The notes beneath the pieces were generated by a model. That model ran no database searches, was not told where the DNA came from, and was given only the letters and a program-made list of their open reading frames with translations. From a virus: 42,610 nt of DNA. Shown piece by piece: positions 41,555 through 42,610 of the stretch (the stretch's first letter is position 1; the number at the start of each line of letters is the position of its first letter). Location: positions 1 through 42,610 of IMG/VR virus record IMGVR_UViG_3300027582_000006. The stretch is one strand, 5' to 3'. The translations under genes and the position numbers were made by a program.

Positions 41555-42610
41555 ATGAAGATCTTTACTAATTTCAATGAATTTATAACTGAGAGTGTAC
41601 GTACTAGTACAACTGAGTCCCTTATTTTAGAAGGTGGAGCAGCGGGCCATATGTCACATCCATTTGATGAAAAAGATTTAACATTCGGTGACTTTAAAAA
41701 AATTGTTGAAGCTGGTCTTCAAGGAGAATTAAACTTTGAAGAGGTTGCAACAGAAAAAACAGACGGCCAAAATTTATTTGCCACCGTAAGAAACGGAGTT
41801 ACTCTATTTTCTAGAAATAAAGGCCAATTAATTAGCCCAGTCGATTTAGACGGTATTATAAAAATGTTTGAACAGCATGAAGTTCCCTTAGTAAGAGAAA
41901 CATACGTGTTTGCTGCTAAAGACCTAAATGAAGCTCTTCCAAAGATGAAGGATCAGTCTATATTTAATGAAGGTAAGAACTTTATTAATATGGAATTAAT
42001 TTACTCTAAGAATCCTAATGTTATTTATTATGAAAGAGATGTTTTACAATTCCATGATATTAAGGAAACTGATGGAAATGGAAATATTATTGGAGAGCAA
42101 AAAATAGCAGGAGAGCTGGTTTCCGCATTAAAAGAAGTTGATGCTGATGTTCAAAAAACATTTACAATAATTCCCCCTCAAATATTAAAATTAGGAAAAG
42201 ATATTGATTTCGAAAAAAATCAATCTAAATTCATCAAAAAGATTGAAGCACTAAGAGATCGTTATGGTTTATTAGATACTGATTCAGTTTCAAGATATCA
42301 CGAAATGTGGTGGAGAGAAACTATAGATAGAAACTTTCCAGATACAGAACAAGATTATAAAGAAGGTTTATTATTAAGATGGGCTTATGGTGATAAGAAG
42401 ACTTTAAACATGAGATCTTTAGACAAATCGTTAGGTAAAGATAAAGCATCTCTTATTAAGAAATTTGACAAAGAAGATGTTAAAAAGAAATATAAAGAAA
42501 ACATTAGACCGTTTGAAGATTTATTCTTAGAACTAGGATCTATAATTCTTAAAAATGCTTCTAATTTTGTAGCAGCAAATCCAGACAAGGAAATGCAAAG
42601 ATTACATAAT
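41555..42610 (+). CDS. Ligase-type nucleotidyltransferase with capsid-targeting-like leader (3' truncated)
   Basis: Open frame of 352 codons reaching the window end. The leader MKIFTNFNEFITES matches the T4 capsid-targeting type. After LILEGGAAGHMSHPFDE the sequence TEKTDGQNLFATV contains the ligase motif I KxDG with candidate nucleophile Lys68, followed by LFSRNKG (84-90), NMELIYS with Glu147 (motif III/IIIa region) and EGLLLRW (270-276, motif IV-like). Lysines about 281-291 may be motif V. This fits the covalent nucleotidyltransferase fold of DNA/RNA ligases and capping enzymes. With the leader it may be packaged and injected, perhaps to repair nicked DNA or RNA early. Substrate unknown. 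The end of the protein is outside the window. Confidence 0.68.
   Translation, partial: MKIFTNFNEFITESVRTSTTESLILEGGAAGHMSHPFDEKDLTFGDFKKIVEAGLQGELNFEEVATEKTDGQNLFATVRNGVTLFSRNKGQLISPVDLDGIIKMFEQHEVPLVRETYVFAAKDLNEALPKMKDQSIFNEGKNFINMELIYSKNPNVIYYERDVLQFHDIKETDGNGNIIGEQKIAGELVSALKEVDADVQKTFTIIPPQILKLGKDIDFEKNQSKFIKKIEALRDRYGLLDTDSVSRYHEMWWRETIDRNFPDTEQDYKEGLLLRWAYGDKKTLNMRSLDKSLGKDKASLIKKFDKEDVKKKYKENIRPFEDLFLELGSIILKNASNFVAANPDKEMQRLHN

Overview
The window looks like part of the genome of a T4-type contractile-tailed phage (myovirus) of a Bacteroidota host, possibly a marine flavobacterium. The T4 link rests on recognisable homologues: a gp5-type OB-fold spike protein, gp25, gp6-like and gp7-like wedge proteins, gp32, a gp61-like primase, and an adjacent UvsY/UvsW pair. 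The Bacteroidota link is inferred from a BACON-type domain in one fibre protein, a strongly AT-rich sequence, and start codons preceded by A-rich stretches with no Shine-Dalgarno sequence. All supported genes are on the + strand and tightly packed.

Layout. 1-4211: end of a TPEP-repeat protein, a tube/baseplate-like protein, the gp5-like OB-fold protein and a large unknown protein. 4258-6908: two unexpected enzymes or regulators inside the baseplate cluster, a four-domain ribosomal-protein-S1-like protein and an amidoligase-like protein with a beta-solenoid-like tail. 6910-13006: neck/connector-like protein, gp25, gp6, a small protein and gp7-like wedge proteins. 13021-30162: fibre and large structural proteins, including a 2691-residue Ig-repeat protein, a collagen-like fibre protein and a BACON-Hint fibre protein. 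30163-33597: a membrane-anchored coiled-coil protein, a structural protein and a tube-like protein. 33615-34634: a small protein with a capsid-targeting-like leader and a RuvC-fold resolvase. 34635-35049: the only long gap, with one small ORF and the gp32 leader. 35050-39203: replication/recombination block (gp32, primase, small protein, UvsY, UvsW). 39237-42610: two proteins with T4-like capsid-targeting leaders, a 765-residue putative polyprotein and a ligase-type nucleotidyltransferase cut by the window end.

How it fits together. The first 33 kb builds the baseplate, tail and host-recognition apparatus. Pro/Thr-rich linkers of similar sequence recur in four different virion genes, which suggests modular exchange of adhesin domains. 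The replication block follows T4 logic (ssDNA-binding protein, primase, recombination mediator, branch-migration helicase), with a RuvC-like enzyme as a possible junction resolvase. The last genes and the 33615 gene appear to encode internal head proteins delivered with the DNA.

The most notable points are: (1) a Hint (intein-like) domain ending a fibre protein, with a Cys start and a His-Asn end but no nucleophile after it; (2) a four-fold ESVVTE-type repeat that would cut a capsid-targeted protein into small domains if the prohead protease recognises it; (3) a phage S1-like protein in a genome lacking Shine-Dalgarno sites; (4) an amidoligase-like protein in the baseplate cluster; (5) a GC-rich terminator-like hairpin within the start of the gene after the Hint protein; (6) a recurring GATAAATA / GATATATAATA motif before genes, a candidate late-promoter family. 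All functional statements are from reading sequence and recalled family features; no database search was run.
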